The notes beneath the pieces are model-generated. The model saw only the letters and a program-made list of their open reading frames with translations, was not told the DNA's origin and searched no databases. From the NCBI GenBank assembly GCA_003165075.1, contig PLSM01000181.1:19763-83762 (forward strand): a DNA stretch of 64,000 nucleotides, read 5' to 3'. Positions 1-10,098 of this stretch are shown piece by piece (the first letter of the stretch is position 1; each line of letters starts with the position of its first letter). The DNA comes from Acidobacteriaceae bacterium (lineage in GTDB: Bacteria; Acidobacteriota; Terriglobia; Terriglobales; Acidobacteriaceae). The translations under genes and the position numbers were made by a program.

Positions 1-1
1 C

Positions 2-2239
2 GCCGCCGATCCCCTCACAATCACCGTCGTGCTCGATCAAACCGGCGACTTCTCGCCCTATACGCTTACCCTCGTGGCCGGCACGGCGAACTCCGATCCG
101 CCGCCCACTATCGACTCGCAACTCGCCAGCGTCAGTTTTTCCTTCAAGGCCGGTTGCCCTTCACCCGCCGATTGCCAGACCGTTTCCTGCTGTCCGGCTG
201 CGCCCACTCCCGCGCCCGACATCAACTACCTGGCCCGCGATTACGATGGCTTCCGCCAGGTCATGCTCGACCGCATGGCCGCCCTGGTTCCGTCCTGGAC
301 TGAGACCCATGTCGCCGATCCCGGCATCACCATGGTGGAAGCGCTGGCCTACGCCGCCGATCGCGTCAGCTACCTGCAGGATGCGGTCAACACCGAGGCT
401 TACATCGGCACCGCGCGCAGCCGTATCTCCCTGCGCCGCCACGCCCGCCTGGTCGACTACTCCGTGCAGGAGGGCGCCAACGCCCGCGCGTGGGTCTGCC
501 TCAACGCTTCCCAGGATGACATTACAGTCCCTGCGGGAACCCTGATTTATCCGCTCGTTTCCGGCCTCAGCCCATCCGTCGATCCTGATAGCTACGCCGC
601 CGATACACTGCGCGCCAGTCCCGGTCCCGTCTTCGCCAGCCTTGCCGACCTCACCATCTTTGTTGAGCAGAATCAGATGGACTTCTACACCTGGGGCGAT
701 GGCCAGTGCTGCCTTCCCATCGGCACCACTGCAGCCACTCTTGACGGCGTCTTTCCCAGCCTTCAGGCAGGCGACGTGCTCATCTTTGAAGAAGTCATTG
801 GACCGCTCACGGGAGATCATGCCGACGCCGACCCCACTCATCGCTGGGCCGTGCGCCTCACCAGCGCGACCACTGTGGACCAGAGCGGCAATCCCCTGCA
901 GGACCCGGTCAACGGCGCACCCCTTACCAGCATCGCGTGGCAAAGCGCCGATGCGTTGCCCTTCCCGCTCTGCCTATCCTCGGTCACCGACTCCGCGCAC
1001 GAATCGCTGCCGCTGTCCGGTGTCTCGGTCGCGCACGGCAATGTGCTCGCCGCCGACCACGGCCAGTGGACTGTCGGCGAATCCCTCGGCGTCGTTCCTC
1101 CTCCGCCGCCTTCGCCGGTCGCTGGAATGGGCTGCAACTGCTCTGCCGCGCCCGGTGCGCTCACACCGCGTCCTTATTTCCGGCCAACGCTGACCAACCT
1201 ACCCCTCACCTTTGCCGTTCCCTTCGACGCCACCGCGCCTGCTTCAACATTCCTCGCTCCCGATGTCTCCACTGCGGCGCCGCAGGTCACTCTCTTCAGC
1301 GATGACGGCACAACCTGGACACCCATCGAAGACCTGCTTGAAGAGGACAGCGAGTTCACTGGCTTTGTCCCTGAAATCGAATACGACAACACGGCCCACC
1401 TGCGCTTCGGCGACGGCACGTACGGCGCCGCGCCCGCCATGAACCTAGCCTTCACCGCCACCTATCGCACCGGCAACGGCGCCGCCGGCAATGTCGGCCG
1501 CGAAGCTCTCGCCCACGTCCTCTTCTCCGGCCCCGGCATCAGTGGAGTGCGCAACCCGCTGGCCGCCGCCGGTGGCACGGACCCTGAGACCATGGAGCAC
1601 ATTCGTCAGGTCGCGCCGTTCAGTTTTCAGAGCCAGTTGCGCTGCGTCACCGCCGCCGACTACGGCACCATGGCCGAAACCCTCTCAGGCGTCGCCGAAG
1701 CCAGGGGCACCATGCGCTGGACCGGCTCCTGGTACACCGCCTTCGTCTCCGTCGAGCCCTCTGCAACTCTCGACACCAATCTCACCGCCTCCTTGAAGCA
1801 ATCTGTAACCGCCAGCCTGAACAAGATGCGCATGATGGGTGTCGATCTGGTGGTCGAACCCGCCATCCTGGTGGGTCTCCGCATCGGTTTGGAAATCTGT
1901 GTTGCGCCCAGCTACTTCCAGGGCGATGTGTACTCCGCAGTGTGGCAGGTGCTGGTCGCGGGCGATCCATGCACCGGTGTCCTTGGCCTGCTCAATCCCG
2001 CCAACTTCCAGTTCGGAGAAACGGTCTACGCCAGCCCCATCGTTGCTGCGGCGCGGGCCGTCACTGGTGTGGTCGCCGTCAGTCTCACCACGTTCGAGCG
2101 CATGGATTCACCCACCCCGCCGGGAGCCGCGATCCCCACCCAGCTCACCATGGGGTCGCTTGAAATTCCCCGCTTCGACAACGATCCGAACCATGCCGAT
2201 CGCGGCCTGCTGGTACTCACCATGGACGGTGGCAAATGA
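2..2239 (+). CDS. Baseplate J-like protein of an eCIS (5' end outside window)
   Basis: Open from the left edge (frame 2), so the N-terminus is missing; a GTG at 29 exists but the frame is open before it with coherent beta-like sequence. The visible 745 or so residues match the putative baseplate assembly protein type (TIGR02243-like): an INYLARDYDGF block near residue 75, then DPGITMVEALAYAADR and TEAYIGTARSR, typical of the wedge component joining baseplate hub and tail in phage-like particles. A cysteine-rich stretch (GCPSPADC, SCCP) precedes this block and a GCNC stretch lies near residue 380. The stop overlaps the next start as ATGA, so the two are probably translationally coupled. Role as eCIS baseplate wedge is inferred from the family and the neighbours. 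Confidence 0.85.
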   Translation, partial: AADPLTITVVLDQTGDFSPYTLTLVAGTANSDPPPTIDSQLASVSFSFKAGCPSPADCQTVSCCPAAPTPAPDINYLARDYDGFRQVMLDRMAALVPSWTETHVADPGITMVEALAYAADRVSYLQDAVNTEAYIGTARSRISLRRHARLVDYSVQEGANARAWVCLNASQDDITVPAGTLIYPLVSGLSPSVDPDSYAADTLRASPGPVFASLADLTIFVEQNQMDFYTWGDGQCCLPIGTTAATLDGVFPSLQAGDVLIFEEVIGPLTGDHADADPTHRWAVRLTSATTVDQSGNPLQDPVNGAPLTSIAWQSADALPFPLCLSSVTDSAHESLPLSGVSVAHGNVLAADHGQWTVGESLGVVPPPPPSPVAGMGCNCSAAPGALTPRPYFRPTLTNLPLTFAVPFDATAPASTFLAPDVSTAAPQVTLFSDDGTTWTPIEDLLEEDSEFTGFVPEIEYDNTAHLRFGDGTYGAAPAMNLAFTATYRTGNGAAGNVGREALAHVLFSGPGISGVRNPLAAAGGTDPETMEHIRQVAPFSFQSQLRCVTAADYGTMAETLSGVAEARGTMRWTGSWYTAFVSVEPSATLDTNLTASLKQSVTASLNKMRMMGVDLVVEPAILVGLRIGLEICVAPSYFQGDVYSAVWQVLVAGDPCTGVLGLLNPANFQFGETVYASPIVAAARAVTGVVAVSLTTFERMDSPTPPGAAIPTQLTMGSLEIPRFDNDPNHADRGLLVLTMDGGK

Positions 2240-5055
2240 GCTGCACTTGCCAAAGCACGGGACCTCAACTCTGCGGCTGCTGCGCCGGAGTCACGCAGTC
2301 CACGCCTGCCGTCATCGCCAACCGCCCCGGCCTGCCTGCCATTCAATATCGCGTGGGCGTCTACTCCAGCTTCCTTCAAACCATGCTCGCCGCGCTCTCC
2401 TCGTCGAGCGTTCCCGCGCTGGCCGGCCTGCGCACCCGCTCCACAACCGACCTCTCCATCGCCCTCGTTGATTCCTGGTCCCTTGCCCTCGACATCCTCA
2501 CCTTCTACACCGAGCGCCTGGCCAATGAAGCCTACCTCGGCACTGCCGTCGAAGGCCGCAGTGTCTTCGAACTGGCCCGCCTGGTCGGCTACAAGCCCTC
2601 TCCTGGCGTCAGCGCATCTACTGTGCTGGCCTTCACTCTGGCCTCCGCACCCGGTTCGCCGTCCATCGTGCCAATTCCTGCCGGAACCCGCGTGCAGAGC
2701 ATCCCCGGTCCCGGCCAGTCCCCGCAGGTCTTCGAAACTTCGGCCGATATCACCGCCACCATCCCAGCCAACGCCATTCCCGCGTCCACGTCGCAGCCCT
2801 GGCAACTGCTCGGCTCCGACACCTCCACCTGGATTACAGGAACCGCCAACAACATCCAGGTGGGCAATGCGCTCCTGTTCGTCAACGCCCCCGGTGGAAC
2901 CCCTTCAACGACAGGTCCCGGCGCGCTGGTCTTTGTCACGGCGGTCACCATCGACCCGGTCGGCGGCAACACGCTGGTCGCGTGGGACCAGCCACTCCCC
3001 ACCGGCATTTCCGGCTCCCAGGTCTGTGTCTATATCTTCCGCACCAAGGCCGCTTTATTCGGCGCCAATGCGCCCTGGCCCGGAATGTTTCCGGAGAAAA
3101 CACTTCCCAACATCCCGGGCGCTCCGTCCTCGCCTTCCGACGATTGGAACTGGCAATACGCCGGCGGCCAGACCATCAATTTGGACAACGCCTATGCCGG
3201 CCTGAATCCGCCATCCACCTCCAATCCCACGCCCGCCCAATTGCAATGGCTCGTCCTCACCTATGCTGGCATCACTGCGCTCTGCCAGATCTCCGCAGCC
3301 ACTGAGTCCAATCCAGCCCTTTACGCGCTCTCCGCCAAAACCAGCCAACTGCAGATGAGTTCAGCCATCTTCCTGCCTGCTGAAACGCTCGCCACCATCG
3401 ACGAAATCCTCCAGGCCTATGTCGATGCCACGCGACTCATCACCGTCTTCACCCAAAGCCAGTTGCTCACCGGGGCCAGTCTGCCCCTCACCAGCTGGCC
3501 GCAAGGCACAACCTATCCCCTGGCTCCGGGAATGCTCGTTCCCGTCTCCGGCACAGCGCTTGTGCTGCAGGGATTGCAGGCCCTCGCCGATAACGCGCCC
3601 GTCGCCGTCAGCGGCAGACGTGTACGCATCGTCGCCACCTCGGCGCTGGCTTCGCCCACTGGCGGATTCACTCCCGCCGGCGCCACGGGCCTGCTTGCCG
3701 TCAGCGCCAATCAGCCCTTTCTCGTCGATACGTTTCCGCCCGCCACCGACACCGCCACCAGCAACCTGCTGTGGAGCGTGTTGACTGTGACCGGCCAGCC
3801 CGGAACTCTCTCTGTGCCCGCTGGTTCATTCACATTGCAGCCTTCCGCCTCCTCGGATCCCGTGGCAGGCGAGGCCGCCGTCATCTCCAACGTGGCCGTC
3901 CAAAACGCGCAGGGAGCCACCACCGCCCTCACCTTCAACGCCGCGCTCACCCGCATCTATGACGCACCCACCGTTACCGTGAACGCCAATGCCGTTGAGG
4001 CTACGCATGGCGAGACGACCAAAGAAATTCTCGGCTCCGGCAACGCCTCCAATCCCGCGCTCGAATTCCAGCTCAAGCAGTCTCCGCTCACCTACGTTTC
4101 CGCATCCACTGCCACTGGTATTCAATCCACATTGCAGGTGCGGGTCAACAACCTGCTGTGGACTGAGGTTGCCAACTTCCTCAACTCCGCGCCTGCTGAC
4201 CGCGCCTACGTCACCATCCCCAACTCTGCTGCCGGTCCCACGGTGCAGTTCGGCAACGGCGCCAACGGCGCGCTCACGCCCACCGGCCAATCCAATATTC
4301 AAGCCCAATATCGCAAGGGCATCGGTCTCGCCGGCATGGTCGCGCCCGGTCAATTGACCCAGCCCCTGGACCGCCCCCAGGGCCTGCAGTCGATCACCAA
4401 TCCCAGTGCCGCCACCGGTGGTGCCGACCCCGCATCCCCCGCCGATGCGCGCCTCTCCGCTCCGCTCCCCACCCTCACCCTCGATCGCGTGGTCTCGCTT
4501 GAGGACTACCAGAACTTCGCCCTCAACTTTGGCGGCATCGCGCTCGCCCTCGCCACCTGGACATGGTTCGGCACCACGCGCGGCATCTTCCTCACCGTGG
4601 CCGGCGAGGGCGGCTCAACTCTCAACAGCGACGACAACGTGGTGCAGAATTTGGTCCTCTCGCTGCAGACCTACGGCTTGCCCTATATGCCTGTTCAAGT
4701 CGTCTCTTACGAGCCAGTGCTTTTTGAAATTGGCATGCAGGTCAAAGTCGATTCACCCACCTACGATCCCACGCTGGTCGTTGCGCAGGTGTGGCAGAGC
4801 CTCTCCGCCGCCTTCGCCTTCGGCCAGATGCAGCCCGGCCAGGGTGTCGCCGCCAGTTACGCTGTTCAACTCGCGCAGCAGGTTCCCGGCGTCATCGCGG
4901 TCAATCTCACCGCCCTCAATCGCAGCGGCGATCCGGCGGCCGTGCAGAACATCCTCTGTGCCTCCGGGCCGCAGCCCACGCTGTCACCGCCCGCCGGGGC
5001 AGAAGTCCTGCTGCTCGATCCTGCCTCCCAAGGCAACGTAGGAGTGTGGCCATGA
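2236..5055 (+). CDS. Second baseplate J-like protein of the eCIS
   Basis: 939 residues; ATG overlaps the previous stop by 4 bases. It repeats the architecture of its upstream neighbour: an N-terminal cysteine cluster (MSCTC, CGCC within the first 20 residues), a block with LALDILTFYTERLANEAYLGTA near residues 85-105, a VPIPAGTRVQSIPG beta segment, and a C-terminal baseplate-J-like segment containing VVSLEDYQNFA and TGGADP near residues 730-770. Two divergent J-like proteins in tandem are usual in eCIS loci, where they form the baseplate wedge. Long central beta-rich region (about residues 180-600) is not recognised. Ends with an ATGA overlap onto the next gene. Confidence 0.85.
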   Translation: MSCTCQSTGPQLCGCCAGVTQSTPAVIANRPGLPAIQYRVGVYSSFLQTMLAALSSSSVPALAGLRTRSTTDLSIALVDSWSLALDILTFYTERLANEAYLGTAVEGRSVFELARLVGYKPSPGVSASTVLAFTLASAPGSPSIVPIPAGTRVQSIPGPGQSPQVFETSADITATIPANAIPASTSQPWQLLGSDTSTWITGTANNIQVGNALLFVNAPGGTPSTTGPGALVFVTAVTIDPVGGNTLVAWDQPLPTGISGSQVCVYIFRTKAALFGANAPWPGMFPEKTLPNIPGAPSSPSDDWNWQYAGGQTINLDNAYAGLNPPSTSNPTPAQLQWLVLTYAGITALCQISAATESNPALYALSAKTSQLQMSSAIFLPAETLATIDEILQAYVDATRLITVFTQSQLLTGASLPLTSWPQGTTYPLAPGMLVPVSGTALVLQGLQALADNAPVAVSGRRVRIVATSALASPTGGFTPAGATGLLAVSANQPFLVDTFPPATDTATSNLLWSVLTVTGQPGTLSVPAGSFTLQPSASSDPVAGEAAVISNVAVQNAQGATTALTFNAALTRIYDAPTVTVNANAVEATHGETTKEILGSGNASNPALEFQLKQSPLTYVSASTATGIQSTLQVRVNNLLWTEVANFLNSAPADRAYVTIPNSAAGPTVQFGNGANGALTPTGQSNIQAQYRKGIGLAGMVAPGQLTQPLDRPQGLQSITNPSAATGGADPASPADARLSAPLPTLTLDRVVSLEDYQNFALNFGGIALALATWTWFGTTRGIFLTVAGEGGSTLNSDDNVVQNLVLSLQTYGLPYMPVQVVSYEPVLFEIGMQVKVDSPTYDPTLVVAQVWQSLSAAFAFGQMQPGQGVAASYAVQLAQQVPGVIAVNLTALNRSGDPAAVQNILCASGPQPTLSPPAGAEVLLLDPASQGNVGVWP

Positions 5056-7334
5056 GCACGACACCTACTCCCGGACCCATCTATTCGCTGTTGCCGGCGG
5101 TCTTCCGCACCCGCGACGCCTTGCAGGGCAGCCAGCTTGAAGCATTCTTCTCGGTCCTGGAGAGCCAGGCCGCCATCGTTCGCCAGAACGTGTGGCAGCT
5201 CTACGACGATCAGTTCATTGAGACCTGCGCGCCCTGGGCCATTCCCTACATCGGCGAGTTGATCGGCTTCGATCCCGTCTACACCGTCGCCCTCAGCGGC
5301 CCCGACAGCCGCGCCGAGGTGGCCAACACCATCGGCTACCGCCGCCGCAAGGGAACGCTCCTGGCCATGGAGCAGTTGACCCACGACGTCTCCGGCCGCA
5401 CCACCATTGTGGTTGAGGAGTTCAAGCGCCTCATTACCAACCTCAGCCTGCGCGATGTCCGGCCCCATCATGCGGATAACGCCAATCTGCGCCGCGGCCG
5501 CGATTGGGAAGACCAGCAGGGCCCCTTCACGCGCCTCAACCGGACCATCGATGTACGCCGCATCGCTCCCCGCAATCGTGTAGCGCCCGCCGGACCTGAC
5601 CCCACCCCGCTCGAAATCACCTTGCACGGCCCCGGCCGCTTCAACATTCCCGACATCGCGGTGTGGATGTGGCGCTGGCAAAGCTGGCAGGTCGTTCATG
5701 CTCCGGCTTTCGATCTCGGCGCGGGCGGCTACTTCTTCAGCTCCCTTGGCGGCCCTATTCCTCTCTTCCAGCAGCCGCCGCCCGCGCCGCTGCCTTTCAC
5801 ACGGTTGATAAATCAGGGCGACGCCCCGCAGCCCATCACGCGCCGTGCCTTTGAAATTCGTACCGCCGATTTCTATCCCGCGAGCGTTGAGTTGATCGCC
5901 GACGGCGCCCCGGTAAATCTCGACCAGATCGTCTCCGCCAACCTTACTGAGACCAATGGCAGTGTCTGCCGCGTGCCCTCGGGCAAGATCGCCATCGACC
6001 CCGAATTGGGCCGCATTCAATTCGCCAACGACGTGCCCCCGCCCAACGATCTGCGCGTGACCTACAGCTACGGAGCGGCCGCCCCCATCGGCGGTGGTCC
6101 CTACAACCGCGTCGCCAACCTCACTCCGCCCGCTGCCACTGCATCTTCCTTCCAGGTCGGCACTGCTGCGTATCCCACTCTCCGCGACGCAGTGCAGGCG
6201 TGGAACGCCCTTCCCCTAGGGTCTGCGGGAGTCATCGTACTGCCCAACTTCGAGTCGTACGAGATCGATCTCACCGGTCCCAACGCGATTCAACTCTCAT
6301 CGCAATGCCAACTGCTCATCGCCGCCGCGGACGTCACGCAGCAGGGCGCGCCTCCTGAGTGGAACCGGTCCTGCGTCACTCTGCGCGGAGACATCGAGGT
6401 GGTCGGCCTGCCCCTGCCCATGCTGGCTGATGGCTTGGCCGCGCTCGTGGGCCAGGTGCAGTTCAGCGGTCTTCATCTTGCCGGCGAAATTCGCGTGCTC
6501 GGCGATTCACCGTGTGTGCAGATCGCTGACTGCACGCTCACTCCTGGCCGTTCGCTCACCTGCCAGGGCGACGCCGCATCTCCCGGCGAGCCCAGTCTCA
6601 GCGGCGCAGCGATTGGCGCCAGCGTGTGCCTGTCCCGCGTCATCAGCGGGCCCATCGCGCTGCCCGCAAGTTGCTCCGTGCGCATTCTCGACAGCATCGT
6701 GGATGCCGGTTCGCCATTCTGCCCGGCCATTGCGGGCGCAGACCTGGCTTCACCCGGCGCCTCGCTTCACATTGAAGACTCCACCGTGATCGGCCGTGTT
6801 TGGACCCAGGCCATATCCTTGGCGTCGAACACCATCTTCTGGGCCAAACTCGGCCGTCGCGATCCATGGCAGGCCCCCGTCTGGGCCGGCCGCCGCCAAA
6901 CCGGATGCGTGCGCTTTTGCTGGCTGCCGTTCAACTCCCTTGTCCCGCGGCGTTACGAGTGCCTGCCGCCAGACGCGGCCAGCCAGCCCGCGCTCCTGCC
7001 CCAGTTCATCACCCTGCGCTTCGGTGAGCCGGGCTACTGCATGCTCTCCGGCGATGTCCCGCTCGCCATTTGGAAGGGCGCGGACAACGGCTCTCAGATA
7101 GGTGTCTACCAGCAGATTCAGGAAACTGAGGCGGTCACCAACATACAAATCCGTTCGGCGGAGTATCTACCTGCCAACCTTGAGCGCGGGGTGTTTCTCA
7201 TCCCCTCGCGCCCCTTGCTGCAGGCATTCCCTGAGACCAGGGCCTACGGGTACGGACTTCAGAAGCGGCGTTGCACGGGTGAAGTTGAATCCGTGCAGGA
7301 TTCGCCCATCGGCATCGGGATCGGATTGCTGTAG
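5052..7334 (+). CDS. Phage tail protein I-like baseplate protein with beta-helix-like C-terminus
   Basis: 760 residues from the ATG that overlaps the preceding stop; an earlier in-frame start would lie deep inside the upstream gene. The N-terminal part (YSLLPAVFRTRDA, FIETCAPWAIPYIGELIGF, GYRRRKGTLLAMEQL) matches tail-protein-I/gpI-like components that sit at the baseplate edge. From about residue 355 to 610 the sequence shows short repeating beta rungs (for example VQFSGLHLAGEIRVLG, VRILDSIVDAG, LHIEDSTVIGRV) with pectate-lyase-like periodicity, suggesting a beta-helix that could act as a fibre or receptor-binding tip. The first part is family knowledge; the beta-helix reading is inference from pattern only. 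Confidence 0.8.
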   Translation: MSTTPTPGPIYSLLPAVFRTRDALQGSQLEAFFSVLESQAAIVRQNVWQLYDDQFIETCAPWAIPYIGELIGFDPVYTVALSGPDSRAEVANTIGYRRRKGTLLAMEQLTHDVSGRTTIVVEEFKRLITNLSLRDVRPHHADNANLRRGRDWEDQQGPFTRLNRTIDVRRIAPRNRVAPAGPDPTPLEITLHGPGRFNIPDIAVWMWRWQSWQVVHAPAFDLGAGGYFFSSLGGPIPLFQQPPPAPLPFTRLINQGDAPQPITRRAFEIRTADFYPASVELIADGAPVNLDQIVSANLTETNGSVCRVPSGKIAIDPELGRIQFANDVPPPNDLRVTYSYGAAAPIGGGPYNRVANLTPPAATASSFQVGTAAYPTLRDAVQAWNALPLGSAGVIVLPNFESYEIDLTGPNAIQLSSQCQLLIAAADVTQQGAPPEWNRSCVTLRGDIEVVGLPLPMLADGLAALVGQVQFSGLHLAGEIRVLGDSPCVQIADCTLTPGRSLTCQGDAASPGEPSLSGAAIGASVCLSRVISGPIALPASCSVRILDSIVDAGSPFCPAIAGADLASPGASLHIEDSTVIGRVWTQAISLASNTIFWAKLGRRDPWQAPVWAGRRQTGCVRFCWLPFNSLVPRRYECLPPDAASQPALLPQFITLRFGEPGYCMLSGDVPLAIWKGADNGSQIGVYQQIQETEAVTNIQIRSAEYLPANLERGVFLIPSRPLLQAFPETRAYGYGLQKRRCTGEVESVQDSPIGIGIGLL

Positions 7335-7423
7335 GAGTGCACGCACATGGAATTTAAAACTCTCCATCTGCACCCACGGTAGCGGCAACGCGGTATCAAC
7401 CCCATCGATAGGCAGGACGAAAT

Positions 7424-10084
7424 ATGAGAGGCGATTTCAGCAGAATTCGATTCAACCCCGCAAAGCATTACACCGCGGTGCTCGAGCAACAGGGCCGCGT
7501 CGCGTTGGATGCCGACGGCAACGAGCGCACCGCCATCGACGCTTATCTTCGCGACACCACCAACGTCGACGTGATCGGCCCCTACGGCGGCCCCATGGGC
7601 GATTGCGGGTTCGCCATCGATGTCATTGACGGCGAGATTCTCATCCTTCCCGGCCGTTATTACGTCGACGGACTGCTGCTGGAAGCCTTCGCACTGCAGC
7701 ACTACGATCTGCAGCCTTATCTCATTAACCCCACCTACACCGCGCAACAACTCCTTGAAGCGGTGATCGAGGGCCAGGGACAGGACAGCGCGCAGTTGGT
7801 TCTGCAGGTGTGGCAGCGCCTCGTCACCCAGCTCGACGACGATTGTCTCCGCGAGCCCGCACTCGGTCAGGCTGACACCACCGCCCGCCTCCAGACCGTC
7901 TGGCGCGTCATCGGAACCGTCCCTCAATCGGCCCCTTCGCAACCCGTTAACCCTCAGCCCGTACCCTCGGCGCCGACCAACATCAATATCAACCCGATCT
8001 CCATCGGCCTCAGGCAGCCCGTCCTCGGCCTCAAACAGGCCGCGATCGGTGCCAGGTCGTCCAAGATAGACATTAGCGCGCCCGGAATAAACATCAACCC
8101 CAATCTGCCCGGCTCCGGCTCCAATCTGCCTGGATCAACCACCAACCCCGTTGTTGCTGGAAGCACAAGCGGCTACGCCGATCCCGTCACCCAGCTTTCC
8201 TCCTGCTGCCAGGGCCTTTACAGCCAGCAACCCCCCGCGCGCACCGGCGCCATGGGAGCCGACACTGGCGAGGGCAACAACCAGTGCGGCTGCCAACCCA
8301 TTCCCTCCGCCGGATACCAGGGCCTCGAGAATCAGCTCTACCGCGTTGAGATCCATACCGGCGGCACACTTGATACAGCCACCTTCAAGTGGTCGCGCGA
8401 GAACGGCTCGATCGTCGCCGCCATCATCGCCATCAGTGACAGCGTGGTCACCGTCAACACTCTTGGACCCGACGCCAACCTCGGCTTCCAGGCTGGCCAG
8501 TGGGTCGAACTCAGTGACGACACCTTCCTCTTCGGCGATACCCCCAACCAGCCTGGCGATCTCTACCAGATCGCTTCCCTTGGCCCCGGTCCGCTCCAGG
8601 TAACCCTGGCCACATCGGTCGCCGGCATCCACCTTGACCGCCACCCGCGCGTGCGCCGCTGGGACCAGACCGGCTCCGGTGCCACAGGGCAGGGCATTGC
8701 GCTCTCGTCCACCGCCATCCCCCTCGAAAACGGCATCGAAGTCACCTTCAGCAAAGGCGCTTATCAGTCCGGCGACTACTGGACCATCCCCGCGCGCACC
8801 GCCGACGGTGCCATCGACTGGCCCCCCTGCGGCAGCGACGGCCAATTCTTCCAGCCCGCCAAATTCACCCCCATCTATACGGTGCCGCTGGCCTGCATTC
8901 ACCTCCGCTCCGCCAACTTCGCCGTCAACGAAGAAGCGTTCAACCCCAACAGCCGCTTCGTGGTCGACGATTGCCGCCTCCAGTTCCCGCCTCTCACCGC
9001 GCTGGCTCAGGAACAAACCTCGCCGGCCCTCCACGTCCAAAGCGTCACTTGGACCAACGACGACGTCATGACCGTCGATGCTCTCATTAAGAACGGCCTC
9101 TCTGTCACCTTCGACCAGGCCCCATCCTGCCCCTGGGGCGGCGGCAACTTCCGCGTCACTTTAGAGGTGCCGCTGCAAGCCGACCCGCTGGTCGGATTTG
9201 GGGGCAAGCTTCCCGGCTTTCCCGCTCCCGGCAATTACCCTCCCGGCACCGATGTCTTCTCGCGCACCGAGTTGGTGCTCGATCCGCCTCTGGGCATCAC
9301 CGTCTCCGGCGCCCAGGTTAACTGGATTACCCCCGCGGCCACCCAGGGCGTAGCCATGTACGAGGCCTACTACCTCTACATCGGGCTCAATAGTGCGCTT
9401 AAGTCCACCAGCCCCATCGGCTTTGGGCGCATGCGCGTTCGTCTCCTCGGCGGTGCAGTGTACGCCGATGGCGCGGCTGGCAGCATCTACCTTGACGGCT
9501 TGAGCTTTGGAGAGACCGGCTCCCGCACCGTCGATGGAAGTCCCTGCGTCAATCTCGCCACGCCCAGCGGCAGCTCCCTCAAGGCCAGCGACTACGAAAG
9601 CTGGTTCTATCTCGCGCCTTCCGTCCTCATCGCCGGGGTCGCCATTCAATTGCTTAACGGCACAGCCGTGGTAGGCACAAATGCCGTCACTGTAACGGTG
9701 AACTCCCAGGGAACCATGACCGGCCTCCAGGTCACCAGCGTGCCATCCGCTGCCGCCACCCCGGTCACTGCCGTGCAGGCCGTCATCACCATGTCCTATC
9801 CGCCCGTTACCCCGACCAATGTATCCCTCACCCTCACGGGAACAGGCGTGGGAACCGTGGTCACCATTCAGGCCACGGCCACGGTCAGCGCCGGACAACT
9901 CTCTGTCAACGTCCCCATCAACATTCTGGCTAGCCCCGGCGTCACGCCTGGGGCCGGTGGCCTCACCGATACGGTCACGCTCGCTGCGTCCGTTGCCGGC
10001 CTGTTTTCAACCGTTCCATTTGCCGGCACAGCGCCCACCCTGGCCATCACCGGGGGCCTGGTGCCGCCGCCCGTCATTCCCTAG
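7424..10084 (+). CDS. DUF6519 domain-type protein of the eCIS locus
   Basis: 886 residues; ATG preceded by AGGACGA. The start (RGDFSRIRFNPAKHYTAVLEQQGRVALDADGNE) fits DUF6519 proteins, which occur beside eCIS baseplate genes; function unknown. Residues about 170-245 are low complexity, rich in Asn, Ile, Pro and Gly (NININP twice). A cysteine group (SSCCQG, QCGCQP) lies near residues 262-292. Residues about 720-886 are Thr/Val/Ala-rich beta sequence resembling an Ig-like or adhesive domain. It follows the tail-I-like gene by 89 bases on the same strand and probably belongs to the same operon. A surface or tail-tip structural role is inferred. Confidence 0.75.
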   Translation: MRGDFSRIRFNPAKHYTAVLEQQGRVALDADGNERTAIDAYLRDTTNVDVIGPYGGPMGDCGFAIDVIDGEILILPGRYYVDGLLLEAFALQHYDLQPYLINPTYTAQQLLEAVIEGQGQDSAQLVLQVWQRLVTQLDDDCLREPALGQADTTARLQTVWRVIGTVPQSAPSQPVNPQPVPSAPTNININPISIGLRQPVLGLKQAAIGARSSKIDISAPGININPNLPGSGSNLPGSTTNPVVAGSTSGYADPVTQLSSCCQGLYSQQPPARTGAMGADTGEGNNQCGCQPIPSAGYQGLENQLYRVEIHTGGTLDTATFKWSRENGSIVAAIIAISDSVVTVNTLGPDANLGFQAGQWVELSDDTFLFGDTPNQPGDLYQIASLGPGPLQVTLATSVAGIHLDRHPRVRRWDQTGSGATGQGIALSSTAIPLENGIEVTFSKGAYQSGDYWTIPARTADGAIDWPPCGSDGQFFQPAKFTPIYTVPLACIHLRSANFAVNEEAFNPNSRFVVDDCRLQFPPLTALAQEQTSPALHVQSVTWTNDDVMTVDALIKNGLSVTFDQAPSCPWGGGNFRVTLEVPLQADPLVGFGGKLPGFPAPGNYPPGTDVFSRTELVLDPPLGITVSGAQVNWITPAATQGVAMYEAYYLYIGLNSALKSTSPIGFGRMRVRLLGGAVYADGAAGSIYLDGLSFGETGSRTVDGSPCVNLATPSGSSLKASDYESWFYLAPSVLIAGVAIQLLNGTAVVGTNAVTVTVNSQGTMTGLQVTSVPSAAATPVTAVQAVITMSYPPVTPTNVSLTLTGTGVGTVVTIQATATVSAGQLSVNVPINILASPGVTPGAGGLTDTVTLAASVAGLFSTVPFAGTAPTLAITGGLVPPPVIP

Positions 10085-10098
10085 GTCGGAGGTTTCGC

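Noticed and set aside
4866..6020. Long minus-strand open frame antisense to the baseplate/tail genes
   Set aside because: Strong domains on the + strand, and the antisense translation is Gly/Ala/Arg-rich without motifs; a GC-codon shadow.
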